DNA from: JAGVSV01 sp050952845
Lineage (GTDB): Bacteria > Bacillota > Clostridia > Christensenellales > Aristaeellaceae
Reading direction: 5' to 3'
DNA length: 64,000 bases
Assembly: GCA_050952845.1 (NCBI GenBank)
Contig: JBMNLP010000001.1
Span: 372,001-436,000 of the forward strand
Shown: piece by piece, positions 41,219 through 50,007 of the stretch
How positions within the stretch are numbered: the stretch's first letter is position 1
How the letters are laid out: each line of letters opens with the position of its first letter
Position numbers and translations under genes: made by a program
Notes under the pieces: model-generated
What the model was told of the DNA's origin: nothing
Databases searched by the model: none
The model's input: only the letters and a program-made list of their open reading frames with translations

Positions 41219-43528
41219 ATGAAACACACTACACGGTTCCTACAATCCATTCTGTGCTGCCTGCTGCTGGCGCTGCTGCCGGCCATGGCGCTGGCTGCGC
41301 CGGCGGACACCGGCGTGCTGCTGCAGGACGTTCAGGCCCGCAGCCTGGCCTGGGACGGCAGCGCGCTGTACCTGCTGGGCACAACGCCGGAAGGTGAAAA
41401 CGCTGTGTTTACCTGGACGCCGGGGCAGCAGGAGGCGGACATGCTGTGCCTGCTGCCTGCCGCCCCGGAAGGCCTGTTGTATGACCGAACCTATCAGGAC
41501 CTTAGCCCCGCCGAAAAGGAGCAGGTGGATGGTACCGTCAGCGCGGTGTTCATCCATCAGGGGCAGCTGCACGGCATGAACCATTACAGCGGGCGCTTTG
41601 GTCCCATTGCTGAAAGCGGCGTCGCCTGGCGCGAAGATCTCACGTTAGATCTGACGGCTTACCAGCGCCAGGGCATCATGGAAGCCGACATGCAGCCCTT
41701 CACCCAGGACAACCGGCTCATCATGCCCCTGCGCGCCATCGATTACACCGACGGCCTGGACGGTATCCGCGTCGCCGTCACCGACCTTGACACCGGCAAA
41801 ACACGCGTGATGGATACCGACCGCGTGCTCGTTGTCGCGCCTTACAAGCCAGGCGCCCTGCTGGCGCTGCAGGCCTTCCGGGCTGACGATGTCACCAGCG
41901 TGTGGCGCATGGCGGAGATGGACATCGAAACAGGAAAACTCACCCCGCTGCCCATGGCCATGCCGGAAGCCGAGCCATATGCCGACAGCCCCAGCGCCAT
42001 CGGGTATGACGCTGCCAGCGACAGCTTTTTCTACGCCCTGCCGCAGCGCCTGATGGTATCCAGGGAGCGGGCGCCCTTCAAGCTGGCCGCCCTGCTGCCC
42101 TTTGATTATCTGGCGCAGGAGGCCGCGCAGGGCTTCGTCCTCCCCGACAGGCAGGTCGGCATCTGGCAGTTTGGCCTGTTCGTGGGCAGCCTGACAGGCG
42201 AGGTGGACCTCAGCAAGGCGCTGACCATCCAGGCGCCCAATATCGCGCCGGAAGCCATCGCTGCCTTCAAAACAAAGTACCCGGACATCACCGTCCTCAT
42301 GGACAACCGTTCGCTGGACGGCGGGCAAATCGGCCAGATGATCGCCGGCGGCGATGCCGATACCGACCTGTTCACCCTGCAGGCAGATGCCAGCCTGCGC
42401 GCGCTGATCAACAAGGGCTACGCGCATCCGCTGGACAGCGCTGCGCTGATCCGCGAAACCGAGGGCTTCTATCCCCACATCCGGAACGCCATCGACAACG
42501 CCCAGGGGCAGCCCTGCGCCTGGCCTGCCAACCTGTTCTGGAGCTTCTGGCAGGTTGATACGCAGCAATGGGCGCAGTATATGGGGGACAGGCCCCTTCC
42601 CGCCACCTGGATCGACGTGTTGACCGCCATGCGGGATTTCAGCAGGCAGGAAAACCTGAACCAGCCCGAAGCTTTCTTCCTGTTTGAAACCACCCACGAG
42701 CAATTGGTGCAGGAGGTGCTGTACAGCTACATCCGCCAGTATGAAACCCCGGACGCGCCGATGACGTTCGATGTGCCCGCCCTGCGCCAGGCGCTGGACC
42801 TGCTGCGGGAAATCCAGGCCCTGCAGCAGGCCGCTGGTTTTCATGCGCAGCAAATCATCGGCACCAACATCGCGGATGAAGACATCCTGCCCGCGCTGCT
42901 GCACCCCTATGCCGGCGGCGGCAACCTGTTCGCCCCGCCTTCGTCAGGCATTCAGCAATATCAGGACCTGCCGTCCCTCACCTTTGACGAAGGCGGCAAG
43001 CCCGCCATTCCCGCCTACCTGTATGTGCATGTAGTGAACCCCAACTCCCCCCGGAAGGACCTGGCCCAGGCTTTCCTTCAGGCAACCGACAGCAAGGAGG
43101 TCAACGACCGGCTGTATTATGCGCTGCGTCCCCACGAAAATGAGCCCTGGCCCAACCCCCACTTCGCTGAAACACTGGCCTGGATGGAAGACAACCTGGC
43201 GCAGGCCAAGGAGCGCCTGGCCAAAGCCAGGGAGGACGGCGCCACCGGTCAGCAAACACGCCAGGAGGAGGAATACATCGCCTACCTGGAGTATCAGCTG
43301 GCCAACCAGGACGAGCTGCGTTACAGTATCTCCCCCGCCGGCATTGAGAACTACCGCAGCAAGGCTGAAGATGCCTGGTTTCCGTACTGCTCGCTGCTGT
43401 TGGCTTCCAGCCAGGCAACCGACCAAATCGACGCGCTGTGCGCGCGCTTCGCCGCTGGCGCGCTGGACACCGACGCCATGGCGCAGGAACTGAACCAGAT
43501 CGCCCGGCTGGTGTTCTTGGAGCAGTAA
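41219..43528 (+). CDS. secreted propeller-like / solute-binding-like fusion protein
   Basis: From ATG 41219 (AAAGGAG upstream) the 769-residue product has a signal peptide ending near MALAAPAD. The first ~325 residues read like propeller strands (ARSLAWDGSALYLLGTTPEGENAV, whose core is SLAWDGSALYLLG). A ~380-residue ABC solute-binding-type domain follows from about 335 (LTIQAPNIAPEAIAAFKTKYP, then ITVLMDNRSLDGGQIGQMIAGG, then DLFTLQADASLRALINKGYA). No permease adjoins it. It follows the sigma/membrane pair on the same strand, about 90 bases away. A sensor that reports a ligand to the sigma system, rather than a transporter subunit, fits the context but is inferred. Confidence 0.7.
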   Translation: MKHTTRFLQSILCCLLLALLPAMALAAPADTGVLLQDVQARSLAWDGSALYLLGTTPEGENAVFTWTPGQQEADMLCLLPAAPEGLLYDRTYQDLSPAEKEQVDGTVSAVFIHQGQLHGMNHYSGRFGPIAESGVAWREDLTLDLTAYQRQGIMEADMQPFTQDNRLIMPLRAIDYTDGLDGIRVAVTDLDTGKTRVMDTDRVLVVAPYKPGALLALQAFRADDVTSVWRMAEMDIETGKLTPLPMAMPEAEPYADSPSAIGYDAASDSFFYALPQRLMVSRERAPFKLAALLPFDYLAQEAAQGFVLPDRQVGIWQFGLFVGSLTGEVDLSKALTIQAPNIAPEAIAAFKTKYPDITVLMDNRSLDGGQIGQMIAGGDADTDLFTLQADASLRALINKGYAHPLDSAALIRETEGFYPHIRNAIDNAQGQPCAWPANLFWSFWQVDTQQWAQYMGDRPLPATWIDVLTAMRDFSRQENLNQPEAFFLFETTHEQLVQEVLYSYIRQYETPDAPMTFDVPALRQALDLLREIQALQQAAGFHAQQIIGTNIADEDILPALLHPYAGGGNLFAPPSSGIQQYQDLPSLTFDEGGKPAIPAYLYVHVVNPNSPRKDLAQAFLQATDSKEVNDRLYYALRPHENEPWPNPHFAETLAWMEDNLAQAKERLAKAREDGATGQQTRQEEEYIAYLEYQLANQDELRYSISPAGIENYRSKAEDAWFPYCSLLLASSQATDQIDALCARFAAGALDTDAMAQELNQIARLVFLEQ

Positions 43529-43558
43529 CGCCGCCGGGTGCGGAGGAAGCACCGATTG

Positions 43559-43609
43559 GAGCAGATTACGCAAGCGCAGCGCATCAAGCTACGCTTGCGT
43601 AGTTTGCTC
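43559..43609. repeat. inverted repeat between convergent genes
   Basis: TTACGCAAGCG and CGCTTGCGTAG form a near-perfect 10-bp stem around a 15-base loop, framed by outer GAGCA and TTGCTC; the outer frame resembles the TAGAGCAAATT repeat family. It overlaps the GDPD stop and follows the 769-residue protein, so may end both transcripts. Confidence 0.6.
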
Positions 43610-44790
43610 TATTCATCCAGGAAGCAGCCATCCATTGGAAAAAAGTCGGTGGTAAAACCTGAAACGCCTTTCCTGTGCAATGCAATGATCTTATCGTACT
43701 CATTGACGATCCACGATTCAATCGGGATATCGTATTCATGTGCTGTTTCGAGCATTTCATCGGTCACATGCGTATGGCGTACGTCAAAGTATACATCCTT
43801 GCCCAGTTTCTTAAGCCAGCGCGCCTTTTCTTCCGTAATTTCCCTCGTACACAGCCCGTAACGCGCCGAATCGCCTGCAATCAACGCAAACGCTTCCAGC
43901 ACTTCTCCCGAGAATGCTTTTGCGGTCATGCAGCCGATGTGCCCCGTATGTTCACACAAGCGGTATATATCTGCCAAGTATTTCTCACTCTCACCGACAA
44001 AATCCCCCAACCGCAGCACCGGGCGCACGCGGCTCCTTGCCATCAGCTCCAGCACGTCTGCCAGTTCAGGTATTTCGCAGCCGGCATATATCGGATGGGC
44101 GTAGCTGCCGTAATCATAACGCCGCGCCTGTGCCAGCGTCATTTCTCGTATGGCGCCCTGTCCATTGGAGGTTGCATCGATTGTATTGTCATGCAGGGTA
44201 ACCAGATGCCCGTCGCTTGTATGGTTGGTATTGGTTACGCACTCCCGATATCGTGCGCGGCACGCCAACCGGAAAGCAGGCATCGTGTTTTTTGGCGCAT
44301 ATCCTGTTATGCCCAAATGCGAGACGAGCTTTATGCCACCTTTCCCGGATTCCTGGGGAGATATCATATCCACTACTTCCACGGTCAGCTCATCAAATGT
44401 CAGCTTTGCGCCGTTGCGCACCGTGAAAATGATCTCCGCCCGATCAACGCCAAAGGGAACGATCCAGCGGAGGTCATATATCCGCATGCCATCGCCATGA
44501 AACTGAACATAGCCTAAATACGCGTCCGGAGGTTCTGTTCCCTGCTTTACAAGAGAGCGATTGATCAGCAGTTCGCCGCCGCAGTAAAAACGTACCCCCG
44601 CATAACAAAGCCGCAACGCCTCTTGATTGTTTTGTGCCCTGGCATGAAGCAAAATGAACTGCCCGCCGCGAAGCGTCTCAAGCGGCAGCGCCGCCTCCAC
44701 GCTTGCCGCTTCCTGTCCATCTATCACAAGCGCCCCGTTTTTCTTCCTTTTCAGATATTCCTGTGCATCATGAAGCGTATAAACCCTCAT
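43609..44790 (-). CDS. glycerophosphodiester phosphodiesterase family protein with altered active site
   Basis: This 393-residue protein has an N-terminal ~145-residue beta-rich segment of unknown type and a C-terminal GDPD barrel. Known GDPD landmarks are recognisable but changed: the first catalytic H-R-G is HLG (LVSHLGITG), P-E-N-T is PKNT, and the metal-binding E-x-D is E-C-V in RECVTNTNHTSDGH. The second His (VTLHDNT) and the closing GVSGFTTDFF are kept. ATG at 44790 is used; a GTG three codons upstream is possible. It lacks a signal peptide. The enzyme may be inactive or use another substrate. It is convergent with the large secreted protein and lies next to an IS relic. Confidence 0.75.
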   Translation of the reverse strand: MRVYTLHDAQEYLKRKKNGALVIDGQEAASVEAALPLETLRGGQFILLHARAQNNQEALRLCYAGVRFYCGGELLINRSLVKQGTEPPDAYLGYVQFHGDGMRIYDLRWIVPFGVDRAEIIFTVRNGAKLTFDELTVEVVDMISPQESGKGGIKLVSHLGITGYAPKNTMPAFRLACRARYRECVTNTNHTSDGHLVTLHDNTIDATSNGQGAIREMTLAQARRYDYGSYAHPIYAGCEIPELADVLELMARSRVRPVLRLGDFVGESEKYLADIYRLCEHTGHIGCMTAKAFSGEVLEAFALIAGDSARYGLCTREITEEKARWLKKLGKDVYFDVRHTHVTDEMLETAHEYDIPIESWIVNEYDKIIALHRKGVSGFTTDFFPMDGCFLDE

Positions 44791-44825
44791 TACATCCACC
44801 CTTTTGCTTTATGTTATATTCAAAT

Positions 44826-44968
44826 GCTGAAGAAGAACCGGAGATAGGGATTCATCCTGGTCTCCCTCACCGTATCCTCATCCGAAAAACCGTAGCGTTC
44901 CTTGATGACGAGTGCTCCCATTGCCATCCTGGCGGAGTTGCTTACATTGCATATTTCGCTTATAAAAC
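44826..44968 (-). pseudogene. fragment of an IS5/IS1182-like transposase
   Basis: About 140 bases match 19590-19716 of the intact element, in the same orientation, e.g. the shared reading GALVIKERYGFSDEDTV and MNPYL. Only this internal piece (residues ~75-115 of the transposase) survives, with a premature stop. It marks the left edge of the AT-rich island. Confidence 0.85.
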
Positions 44969-45003
44969 AAGAAAACTTCATCCATTGTGATATCTGTGCG
45001 TTC

Positions 45004-46002
45004 TCACAATGAACTTTTTTGTAATGGCTGTATGGATGACCGCAATAGCAAGTATGGCTGCACAGATGATGTTACTGGCGGGGAAGGAGCGTTGCTGGTT
45101 ATACTATTTATGATTCTATGAACAGCTAAATCGGCAATCGTTTCCATAGGATGTGTTATGACACTGATATCGAGCATGGATGTCCATGTCTGATCATCAT
45201 ACATTAAGAAGGAAACATCTTCTGGAAATCGTATGGACAATGCTTTCAATGCATTAAAAACAGCAACCCCAATGAAATCTGTTACAGCAAAAACTGCAGT
45301 TGGATGATAGGATTGAATCATATTTCTGATTTTGTTGGTGGCATCAGTCAAACTTTCTCGACGCCCGTATGTATAAATGAGCTCTTCCGGACACTTTATT
45401 TGACTTTCGCCATATGCACGATAAACACCGTCCAATCGCTCACGATTGCCAGCAAATAATATTTTTTCATGTCCAACATCAAGGAGATGGCGAGTTCCTA
45501 TATACATGCCATAGTTGTCATCCATAACGATTGCGTCCGTATTTTCATATGCTTTGGTAAGCAACTGAAGTACGCATATGTCATGATCCAATAATTTCTG
45601 AACAATTTCTTGATGATCGCTATTATGAGGCGAAAAAATAACACCACAGGCGCGCATGTCCAACATCATTTTTAAGGCAGCATTTTCATCTTCATGTGAG
45701 ATGTTTTCGCTTAAGAATCTAATAATCAATTGATAACCATTTGCCCGGAATGCTTTTTCTAAATACCGGGCTAACTGAATGTAAAATGGGTTGCTGATTC
45801 GAGGTATTATCAGTCCGACAACTCTTAGAAATCCTCTTTTCTGATTACGCGAGGAAGGATTTGGATTATAGTTTAACTTTTTTGCTGCATCATACACAAT
45901 TTGTCTTGTATCTTCGCTTACATAGTTTTTCCGACTAAATGCGCGCGACACAGTGGCTACTGATACATTCGCCAGTTTTGCGATATCTCTAAAGGTTGCC
46001 AT
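45004..46002 (-). CDS. LacI family transcriptional regulator
   Basis: The 332-residue repressor has the LacI helix-turn-helix (TFRDIAKLANVSVATVSRAF, residues ~3-22), the hinge (ARKLNYNPNPSSRNQKRG-like, here KKLNYNPNP), and the periplasmic-binding-fold core (VVGLIIPRISNPFYIQLARY, then HVDVGHEKILF-like LLDVGHEKILFAGNRERLDG). ATG 46002 is used; GTG two codons before is possible. It diverges from the glycosidase/ABC operon that begins at 46404, so it probably represses that operon in the absence of its sugar. It shares the low GC content of the island. Confidence 0.93.
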   Translation of the reverse strand: MATFRDIAKLANVSVATVSRAFSRKNYVSEDTRQIVYDAAKKLNYNPNPSSRNQKRGFLRVVGLIIPRISNPFYIQLARYLEKAFRANGYQLIIRFLSENISHEDENAALKMMLDMRACGVIFSPHNSDHQEIVQKLLDHDICVLQLLTKAYENTDAIVMDDNYGMYIGTRHLLDVGHEKILFAGNRERLDGVYRAYGESQIKCPEELIYTYGRRESLTDATNKIRNMIQSYHPTAVFAVTDFIGVAVFNALKALSIRFPEDVSFLMYDDQTWTSMLDISVITHPMETIADLAVHRIINSITSNAPSPPVTSSVQPYLLLRSSIQPLQKSSL

Positions 46003-46022
46003 TCTCACAAAATCCTTTCTTG

Positions 46023-46052
46023 AAACGAATTTCTTCTAAGAAGAGTTCGTTT
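46023..46052. promoter_or_regulatory. composite inverted repeat between LacI and the glycan operon
   Basis: AAACGAA (46023-46029) is mirrored by TTCGTTT (46046-46052), with an inner CTTCT/AGAAG pair between. It is 20 bases upstream of the lacI start, which fits an autoregulatory operator. The rest of this 400-base AT-rich spacer (46003-46403) shows only a weak plus-strand promoter candidate (TTGACT near 46300). Confidence 0.5.
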
Positions 46053-46403
46053 AGGTATATGAATTCGAATACTAACAGATTTTCATCTTTGTTTCAAGCA
46101 TATATACTTTTTTCGTTATTTATGTAATTTGATGAAAACTCAAAAATGTACAAAGGTACATACAATTCTTATAATCATGGAGCTTTTTTGAATGATCCTA
46201 ACGCTTCTGAACTATTACACAACGAACCTATATCTTCTTTTACTCAGAGCACTCATGTTTCATTGCGAAAATATGAAACATAATATGTAACAATATATGT
46301 TGACTATTTGTGTTTGTTATGTTAGCTTTTACATGGTTCCAGTTATTATTATCGAGACGAAGCGTTTTGAACTATCATTGTGTCGCTATCCGGAGGAAGT
46401 ATC

Positions 46404-47870
46404 ATGTTATGTTATCATCCAAGCAACGCTTATGTTTGGGACACGTGGTGTGTAGAAAAAAACCATGAGGTACATTTGTTTCACCTGCAACGCCCATTAG
46501 ACGATAAACCAGAAAGCAAATACATAGCATCCGCCTTAGGGCATGCTGTTTCAACCGATCTGATCAACTGGCATGAGCTTCCTCCCGTTTTGTATCCTGC
46601 ACCTCCCGGGGCATTAGATGATATGCAGGCATTTACTGGGTGTAGTTATCAGAATGGCGATACTAATTATCTCTTCTATACAATGCGGTCTTCAAGGGAT
46701 AATGGACGGGTGCAGTATATTGGGTTGGCTACAAGTGAAGATATGGCTACATGGACCAGATATGAACAAAATCCGATTATTGAACCTGATCCGTCGCTGT
46801 ATGTTAGTCGTTTTAACGCTCTTCCCAATGGTACAGTAGATTGCCGCGACTTAATGGTTGTTGAGGATCCCAAGGGAAATGGATATTATGGTTTTTATGC
46901 CGCACGTATAAAAGCAAAATATATGTGGCAGTCGACAGCAATAGCAGTTGTATATTCCAAGGACTTAAAAAAGTGGGAGCATCTGCCGGAACCGGCTTTT
47001 GTTCCAGAACAATTTGGCTTGATTGAAGTTCCAGACGTGTTTTTTCTTCATGGAAAATGGTATATGTGTTGTTTGGTTGATGGGTATTGGGCTAATCGCA
47101 ATATTATGAAGCAAACCTCGCTTGGTACAGGCACAATATATGCGGTTGCAGATAGCGTTGAAGGCCCCTATCGCCTAAACGATGACTTCGTGTTATGCGG
47201 TGGTGATCGTAAAAACACAGGCTATGCCAATAGCAGTTTCATGTATAAAGGCACTCGTAGGATGATTAATACTGAAAGGGGGACGGACACCGTCTCGCCT
47301 CCAATGATTGTGTATGTAAACGACAAGGGAAACCTCAGGCTGAAATTCGACCCTTTGACGGAAGGTTATCGCACAGCAACCCTTGCTGATCCCAACAATC
47401 CACTATCCGTTGTGAAGTTCTCATTAAGCCCGCATTTTGAATTGCCCAGTGGAGATATACAACAAAACGGAAACGTCTACACTGCGACTGCTGTACAGGG
47501 ATGGCACGCAAGTTGGCTCAACGCATTAAGCGAGGATATCGAAATGTCCTGCGAGTTGGACATTGATGGCGTTGCGGCAGGACTCTGTTTCGGCGATTCA
47601 GCCTTCTTGCTTGATACATTACGGAATGAAGTAGTAAGTGGGCAAATGGATGCTTTTGATGAAGCCACAATACGAGAGTGGCCTCTTGCAGCTAACAAGA
47701 ACTATCATCTTCGTGTAAGGATCCGTCACCCTCGATTAGAAATATATGTGAATGATGAACTGGTGATTCAATCAATTGTTCATTCTAATCGTGGCGCATA
47801 TAACCCTGGAATTATTGTGGATCGAGCCAAGGCTATCGTAAAGCAATTATACATTTATCGATTAGGGTAG
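46404..47870 (+). CDS. five-bladed propeller glycoside hydrolase-like protein (GH43/GH32 superfamily)
   Basis: The 488-residue protein starts at 46404 (GGAGG upstream). It begins with the propeller opening AYVWDTWCVEKNHEVHLFHL and has GHAVSTDLINWHELPPVL, typical of the GH32/GH43/GH68/GH130 five-bladed propellers. Candidate active-site acids are Asp in VWDTW, Asp in DCRDLMVVEDPKGNG and Glu in LIEVPDVFFLHGKWY. A C-terminal beta-sandwich (residues ~350-488) resembles that of GH32. No signal peptide. It is not a canonical GH32 (WxNDPNG is absent). It is the first gene of the LacI-controlled operon, and a relative is at 53175. Substrate: probably an oligosaccharide brought in by the neighbouring ABC system. 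Confidence 0.82.
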   Translation: MLCYHPSNAYVWDTWCVEKNHEVHLFHLQRPLDDKPESKYIASALGHAVSTDLINWHELPPVLYPAPPGALDDMQAFTGCSYQNGDTNYLFYTMRSSRDNGRVQYIGLATSEDMATWTRYEQNPIIEPDPSLYVSRFNALPNGTVDCRDLMVVEDPKGNGYYGFYAARIKAKYMWQSTAIAVVYSKDLKKWEHLPEPAFVPEQFGLIEVPDVFFLHGKWYMCCLVDGYWANRNIMKQTSLGTGTIYAVADSVEGPYRLNDDFVLCGGDRKNTGYANSSFMYKGTRRMINTERGTDTVSPPMIVYVNDKGNLRLKFDPLTEGYRTATLADPNNPLSVVKFSLSPHFELPSGDIQQNGNVYTATAVQGWHASWLNALSEDIEMSCELDIDGVAAGLCFGDSAFLLDTLRNEVVSGQMDAFDEATIREWPLAANKNYHLRVRIRHPRLEIYVNDELVIQSIVHSNRGAYNPGIIVDRAKAIVKQLYIYRLG

Positions 47871-48009
47871 GACATTAGTGGCTGGTGGAGGATGAGATTG
47901 TGTCAACAAATTCAATGCATAGCTATTTACGTATGCAAAAGTCGATTAAAGCTGGCAATTATATACCTTGTCACTGTTATTAATAGGTGTTACATAGGAG
48001 TACGTTGAA

Positions 48010-48948
48010 TTGTTTAAATCTGCATCTTTGCAACTTCCAGTTTACAGGAAATCACTCGGAAAGAGAATCCTGCAAAACAGATATGTCTATCTTCTTTTTT
48101 GTCCAACATTGATCTATTTTATCATTTTTTCTTACATTCCTTTTTATTGGTTACAAGTTGCTTTTAAAGATTTTAAAGTATTTCTTGGTATCAATGCAAG
48201 CGAATGGGTCGGCTGGAAACATTTTCTGCAGATAATCAATGACCCGATGCTTGTGCGTCTGCTTATCAATACAACCCGAATTAGTCTGCTGAACATTCTG
48301 TTTGGATTTCCTGTCCCGATTGTTTTTGCTCTTTTACTCAACGAAGTGGAATCGAGAAAATTTAAACGCATTGCACAAACCTTGTCATATTTCCCTCACT
48401 TCTTATCTTGGGTAGTATATGCGGGTGTCGTTTTTGCGATTGTTGGGCCAAATGGTGCCATTAACAGTATCATAAAATTAATGGGTGGGGCAGGGATTAA
48501 TTTTCTAATAGATCCTACATGGTTTTTGCCAGTTCTCATATTATCCGGAATACTTAAAGGGTTTGGATGGGGCGCCATTGTTTATTTAGCTAGTATAAGT
48601 GGAATTGATCCTCAGATATATGAAGCAGCAAGTATGGATGGAGCAGGAAGATTCCGACAAATGTGGCATGTAACTCTACCAGGAATAAGACCGATTATTG
48701 TCTTGAACCTTTCGCTATCTATTGCTGGTTTGCTGGGTGGAAATTTTGATCAAGTATTTATGTTCTTGAATTCAAGCAATAAGGTTGTTGGTGAAACCAT
48801 TAGCACTTATGTTTATAAAATGGGGCTTTTAAGCAATAAATATGAGTACGCAACTGCAATGGGATTAATGCAAGGAATTGTCAGTACAATCCTTCTCATT
48901 ACAGCAAATTCCCTGTCTAGAAAGTTAGGAGAAAAATCCTTATGGTGA
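48010..48948 (+). CDS. ABC sugar permease, LplB type
   Basis: The start is TTG 48010 with GGAG nine bases upstream; another TTG at 48005 is out of frame. The 312-residue protein has six membrane helices (YLLFCPTLIYFIIFSYIPFY near residue 28) and the EAA loop QIYEAASMDGAGRFRQMWHV near 200, ending KSLW. It pairs with the permease whose start overlaps it by seven bases. AT-rich like its neighbours; clearly distinct from the GC-rich LplB homologue at 27677. Imports the oligosaccharide substrate of the island together with the binding protein at 50008. Confidence 0.92.
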   Translation: MFKSASLQLPVYRKSLGKRILQNRYVYLLFCPTLIYFIIFSYIPFYWLQVAFKDFKVFLGINASEWVGWKHFLQIINDPMLVRLLINTTRISLLNILFGFPVPIVFALLLNEVESRKFKRIAQTLSYFPHFLSWVVYAGVVFAIVGPNGAINSIIKLMGGAGINFLIDPTWFLPVLILSGILKGFGWGAIVYLASISGIDPQIYEAASMDGAGRFRQMWHVTLPGIRPIIVLNLSLSIAGLLGGNFDQVFMFLNSSNKVVGETISTYVYKMGLLSNKYEYATAMGLMQGIVSTILLITANSLSRKLGEKSLW

Positions 48949-49886
48949 GTTTTTTTCGAAAAAAAGAACCAGATTTTCAGACGATGAGCGGCTTGAACAG
49001 GTCGCCTATAGCCGCACGGATTGTTATTGTTCTCACTATATCAATCCTATGCATACTATGTGTATTGCCATTTGTTAATGTTTTAGCAGTATCCTTTAGC
49101 AGTGCCTCTGCCATTTACCTTAATCCGCATATGCTGATACCGTCACATTTTACACTTGAGGCTTATAAATACATCTTCAAGACTCGGGTGCTGATTGATT
49201 CGCTAAAAATAACAGTGTTTGCTACAGTGATAGGCACACTGTTTAATCTAATAGCTACGACTAGCGGTGCGTATGCATTAATGAAAAACAATGTTCCAGG
49301 CCAGAAAATCATGCTTTGGATCATTCTGATTCCAATGTTCTTTGGAGCTGGTCTAATACCAACATATCTGTTATTAAGAAATCTTGGACTGATCGACAGC
49401 GTATGGGTTCTCGTGATCCTTGGTTTGGTTGCGCCATTTAATCTTATATTAATGAGAAACTTTTTCTGGACGATACCGGACAGCCTTATTGAATCAGCTG
49501 AAATAGATGGTGCGAGTGACCTTGCAATCTTCGCTCGGATCATCCTTCCTATGTCTAAATCAGTATTAGCGACAATCGGCTTATTCTATGCTGTTGGCCA
49601 TTGGAACGATTATTTTACTGGACTTTTCTATATTAATTCGAATCATAAGTGGCCCTTACAGGTTGTGTTGAAATCCATTATCATAGATTTCAACATGGCA
49701 GGAATGGGGAACATTTACAATGCCAGTAGTCTTAATCAAAACGACATGCTTCAAGCAATGGTGCTTCAGCCCGAAAATATTCGAGCTGCGTGCATTATTT
49801 TCTCTATCGTCCCGATTCTTTTACTGTATCCTTTATTGCAAAGGTATTTCGTAAAAGGAATTGTGATAGGTGCGGTAAAGGGGTAA
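48942..49886 (+). CDS. ABC sugar permease, YtcP type
   Basis: The 314-residue membrane protein has the family opening (RIVIVLTISILCILCVLPFV, about 28-47), the EAA loop SLIESAEIDGASDLAIFARI near 200, and ends VIGAVKG. Overlap of seven bases with the LplB-type gene shows translational coupling. The two form the transmembrane channel; the ATPase is expected elsewhere. Confidence 0.92.
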   Translation: MVSFFRKKEPDFQTMSGLNRSPIAARIVIVLTISILCILCVLPFVNVLAVSFSSASAIYLNPHMLIPSHFTLEAYKYIFKTRVLIDSLKITVFATVIGTLFNLIATTSGAYALMKNNVPGQKIMLWIILIPMFFGAGLIPTYLLLRNLGLIDSVWVLVILGLVAPFNLILMRNFFWTIPDSLIESAEIDGASDLAIFARIILPMSKSVLATIGLFYAVGHWNDYFTGLFYINSNHKWPLQVVLKSIIIDFNMAGMGNIYNASSLNQNDMLQAMVLQPENIRAACIIFSIVPILLLYPLLQRYFVKGIVIGAVKG

Positions 49887-50007
49887 TGGAACCTCAAATC
49901 CAAAAAAGGAGGGAACACATGAAAAGAAACTGAATCACAGCACTGTTTCAAACTTGTGGAATGAAATGAACCTAACGTCTTGACAAGGAATGGAAAGGAG
50001 AAATCAA

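Noticed and set aside
41645..42904. 419-codon minus-strand frame
   Set aside because: Antisense shadow of the 769-residue secreted protein.
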